A stretch of DNA of 64,000 nt, from positions 62,001 to 126,000 of the forward strand of contig JAPPIG010000054.1 in the NCBI GenBank assembly GCA_028820635.1, in the 5' to 3' direction. A program made the translations under genes and the position numbers. Below are positions 61,131 to 64,000 of the stretch, one piece after another (position 1 is the stretch's first letter; the number at the start of each line of letters is the position of its first letter). The DNA comes from Candidatus Poribacteria bacterium (GTDB lineage Bacteria > Poribacteria > WGA-4E > WGA-3G). The notes beneath the pieces were generated by a model that saw only the letters and a list, made by a program, of their open reading frames with translations, did not search any database and was not told the DNA's origin.

Positions 61131-64000
61131 ATGAAGATAAAAACAACGCTTCTTTTTTTGTTTGCTTTTTCTATCGTTTCAACGCTCAGCCTGTCAACCG
61201 CGTTTGCCCAATATGCACCTCATACGCAAGTCGGTCTGCCGGAAGGTGCAATAGCTCGATTTGGAACAGGCAACTTTTGGCGTATGAACTACGCGTCCAA
61301 TGGTACTGAGACTCGATTTTTCATTTTTAGTTCCCTGGGAATGTGGCTCTACGATGCCGATACCTTGCAAGTAAGCGATCTGCTTATGGAAAGTTTCTAC
61401 GATAGTAGTACTTATGGTCTTTTGAGTCCGGACGGTAACACCTTTGCGGTTGGATTTCATGATGGCACAGTAAAATTATTTGATGTTACTACGGGGACTT
61501 TTCGCAATATTCTAAACGCGCATGTTGCCCCTTACTCAATCATGCGTTTCAGTCCCGATGGTAATATCCTCATTACTACGGGCGACGATTACGCGAGGTA
61601 TTTATGGGATGTCGCCACGGGCAACTTACACAACTTACACACCATCCTCAAAGCGGGTAGGAGCTTTTACTTCACCCCTGATGGACAAACACTCGTCACA
61701 TCGGATTGGCCGTCTAACACGGTGTCCGTGTGGGATGTCGCCACGGGCGACTTACGCAATACCTTCGATGTGAGTTATGGCACTAATGTGTATAACACTA
61801 ATGTAGTCGGTCTGGATGGAAAAACACTTGCTACCGTATCACACAGTGGCGCAGACGACATAGTAATAGTATTGTGGGATATTGCCACGGGGGATTTCCG
61901 ACACGCTCTTAAACATACGCCCATAGGGCGTCGCGGCGTTGATATTGTATCCTTTAGTCCAGATGGACAAACACTCGTTACTCAGAATCCGAGGATCGGG
62001 GTGTATTTCTGGGATGTTTCCACAGGCGCACTCCTAAATACTCTTGACGGGCATCGATTCTCTTCTGGCTCTAACAAAGCAATTTTTAGTCCCGATGGCG
62101 ACATCTTCGTTACTGTGAAATTCTCAGAAAACTCTAGCATAGTGTATCTGTGGGATGTTTCCACGGGTGCGCTCCGCAATAGACTCATCGGGCATACCAG
62201 TTCCGTTTCGCAGGTATCCTTCAGTCCCGATGGGAAAACACTCGCTACCGGTGGTGGGGATTATCCGGACAATGTTAGTTATTCGGACTATGTTAATAGT
62301 GACTATACAGTGCGTCTATGGGATGTTTCCACAGGGACACTCCGCAATACTCTTGATGGGCATACCAGTTATATCTGGGGGATATACTTCAGTCCCGATG
62401 GGAAAACACTCGCTACTAATGGAATCGGAGATGCAGTAAAATGGTGGGATGTCGCCACGGGCACACTCCGCAAGACTCTTCTCCAAAGGTCTGGGTGGGA
62501 TACCCACATTATGGGTTTCAGTTCAGGTAGTGGCACTCCTACCTTTGGGGACCTGCATCCGGTGTTTCTGGCAGATGTCACTACCGGTGAACTCCGTCAT
62601 ACCTTAAGTTGGGGTTTTATTGCTAACGTCATTTCTGGTCCTAGGGGTAACACAGTTGCTACTACCATAGGTGACGAAGGTAGCGGAGGTGTGAATTTGT
62701 GGGATGTCACTACGGGCACACTCCGCGCTGCCTTTATAGAGCCTGAGGCACCTTTGGTTTCGGGACTTCATGGACTTGAACCGGCATGGTATCGTGGAAC
62801 CGATGACGTAAGTTTCAGTCCGGATGGCAGTACCCTCGCCACAGGCAGCGGTGTTTTCTATCCCCCCGATCTTCCTGCCTCCACCGGGCAGGGTAACAAA
62901 GATAAAATCGGTACAGTCAGGCTATGGGATGCTACTACAGGTCAGTTAAAATTTACGCTGAAAGAAGATATAACCGATGTTAATAGTGTCAGTTTCAGCT
63001 CAGATGGGCAAATGCTTGCGAGTGGTGGCCAGGATGGGTGGATATATGTGTGGGATATCCCTACGCTTTCACTTCGCAATACTTTTCGCAATCATTCTGA
63101 TGGGAGACCAGTTGATGTCTACAGTGTGAGTTTTAGTCCCAACGGACAGATACTCGCTGCAGGGGATTCAAGAAGCGTGTCTTTCTGGGATATTTCCACA
63201 GGCTTACTCCTTAAGACTCACGAATTTCCTGCTGAAACCGACCCTCTTGCTGAAATCCACGGTGTAAATGTCTATTTCAGTCCTGATGGATCAACGTTCG
63301 CAAGTAGTCTGGGAGGGTCCATATTTTTATGGAATACTAACGATCTCATCATGGGCACAGGTACATCCGGCAAGGTCTTCAAAGGTAGTAGTCGTATTAT
63401 TGATAGTGTTCATTTCAGCCCTGATGGCAGCATTCTCGCCAGCAGAGACAGGGGTGGTCCGGTGTACTTGTGGGAGGTTGGTATGGCAGGGGCACCGTCG
63501 CAACGCAAGGAGGACATAAACGGTGATGGCGTTGTCAATATCCAGGACCTGGTTTTGGTTGCCGCACAGTTCGGTCAAACAGGTGAAAGCAGAGCAGATG
63601 TGAACGAAGATGGCGTTGTCAATATTCAAGATCTCATCTTGGTAGCTGCTGCTTTCAGTAACGCATCAGCTGCTCCCACTATCAGGCGCGACGCCAACGA
63701 ACACCTCACGCCAGAAGTCGTGCAGCAGTGGTTGGTTGATGCCCAGAAATTGGCACACACTGATGCGACAGCACAACGCGGCATCGCTGTGCTGGAGTCC
63801 CTTCTCGCCGCATTAACACCAAAAAAGACAGCATTTTTGCCGAATTACCCAAATCCGTTTAACCCGGAAACATGGATACCTTACCAGTTGGCAAAGCGCG
63901 CAGATGTCAGCGTTTTGATCTATTCTGCAGATGGAAAACTTGTTCGGACGCTAAAATTGGGACAACAGGCAGCAGGTGTTTATGAATCTCGGACCCGAGC
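61131..64000 (+). CDS. Secreted WD40 / dockerin / FlgD-like protein, incomplete at the window edge
   Basis: ATG at 61131 follows AAGGAATAATAC and opens a signal peptide ending near TAFA. The frame stays open to base 64000, so at least 956 residues. After VGLPEGAIARFGTG come about sixteen WD40 units with irregular spacing (FSPDGKTLAT, VRLWDVSTG). A dockerin pair follows near residue 797 (DINGDGVVNIQDLVLVAAQF, DVNEDGVVNIQDLILVAAAF), then AFLPNYPNPFNPETWIPYQL. It lacks the TonB and PPC modules of its neighbour at 57451. Role: surface or matrix protein with a binding propeller. Confidence 0.87.
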   Translation, partial: MKIKTTLLFLFAFSIVSTLSLSTAFAQYAPHTQVGLPEGAIARFGTGNFWRMNYASNGTETRFFIFSSLGMWLYDADTLQVSDLLMESFYDSSTYGLLSPDGNTFAVGFHDGTVKLFDVTTGTFRNILNAHVAPYSIMRFSPDGNILITTGDDYARYLWDVATGNLHNLHTILKAGRSFYFTPDGQTLVTSDWPSNTVSVWDVATGDLRNTFDVSYGTNVYNTNVVGLDGKTLATVSHSGADDIVIVLWDIATGDFRHALKHTPIGRRGVDIVSFSPDGQTLVTQNPRIGVYFWDVSTGALLNTLDGHRFSSGSNKAIFSPDGDIFVTVKFSENSSIVYLWDVSTGALRNRLIGHTSSVSQVSFSPDGKTLATGGGDYPDNVSYSDYVNSDYTVRLWDVSTGTLRNTLDGHTSYIWGIYFSPDGKTLATNGIGDAVKWWDVATGTLRKTLLQRSGWDTHIMGFSSGSGTPTFGDLHPVFLADVTTGELRHTLSWGFIANVISGPRGNTVATTIGDEGSGGVNLWDVTTGTLRAAFIEPEAPLVSGLHGLEPAWYRGTDDVSFSPDGSTLATGSGVFYPPDLPASTGQGNKDKIGTVRLWDATTGQLKFTLKEDITDVNSVSFSSDGQMLASGGQDGWIYVWDIPTLSLRNTFRNHSDGRPVDVYSVSFSPNGQILAAGDSRSVSFWDISTGLLLKTHEFPAETDPLAEIHGVNVYFSPDGSTFASSLGGSIFLWNTNDLIMGTGTSGKVFKGSSRIIDSVHFSPDGSILASRDRGGPVYLWEVGMAGAPSQRKEDINGDGVVNIQDLVLVAAQFGQTGESRADVNEDGVVNIQDLILVAAAFSNASAAPTIRRDANEHLTPEVVQQWLVDAQKLAHTDATAQRGIAVLESLLAALTPKKTAFLPNYPNPFNPETWIPYQLAKRADVSVLIYSADGKLVRTLKLGQQAAGVYESRTR

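Noticed and set aside
60346..63880. NYPNPFNPETWIPYQL tails as proof of type IX secretion
   Set aside because: No type IX components are in the window and the motif also fits a FlgD-like Ig domain.

Overview
The window most resembles Candidatus Poribacteria or a close relative. The evidence is indirect: secreted proteins rich in WD40, BNR, LamG, cadherin, Ig-like and dockerin modules, several ending in the tail NYPNPFNPETWIPYQL, plus STT3-like transferases, an Fkp-type fucose enzyme, and moderate-to-low GC with many dispersed palindromes. No rRNA, tRNA or CRISPR array was recognised, so the assignment is an inference.

Layout. 0.2-4.2 kb: a membrane-anchored ECF sigma factor fused to a BNR beta-propeller, cut off from its promoter by an intact IS. 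5-10 kb: a small secreted peptide, a TolB-like propeller, an A24 prepilin-type peptidase, and a tetraheme cytochrome fused to a DsbA-like domain. 10-16 kb: decayed methyltransferase and STT3 pieces, a flippase-like protein, a GT2 and Fkp. 16-31 kb: two units of a Cys-rich membrane peptide plus a WD40 protein, an outer-membrane protein, two STT3-like oligosaccharyltransferases, a lipid-linked GT2, and an IS605-type TnpB element. 31-38 kb (minus strand): a set holding a DsbD/thioredoxin fusion, an FGE-like protein, a membrane protein, a Cys-containing precursor with a double-glycine leader and a C39 peptidase fused to DUF1573. 38-43 kb: a second flippase-like protein, a GtrB-like GT2, a GT39-like transferase and a small winged-helix protein. 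43-52.5 kb: a plasmid-like module (Rep-like HTH protein, iteron-like repeats, ParA plus a small partner, a primase-polymerase-like protein) with decayed methylase, transposase and MBL-fold genes. 53-64 kb: large secreted modular proteins, the last running off the window.

What ties the first 43 kb together is a directional upstream motif, TGCACC, 16 nt, TGTGTC, found 12 times (one copy has 15 nt). Every copy whose downstream side lies in the window points at a gene start. The spacers vary while both hexamers and the spacing hold, as expected for an ECF sigma promoter. One copy lies before the sigma gene itself, so autoregulation is plausible. The linked genes encode Cys-rich membrane peptides, disulfide and peptide-maturation enzymes, and lipid-linked glycosylation enzymes. 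I infer one sigma-controlled system that makes, folds and glycosylates secreted Cys-rich proteins; none of it has been tested.
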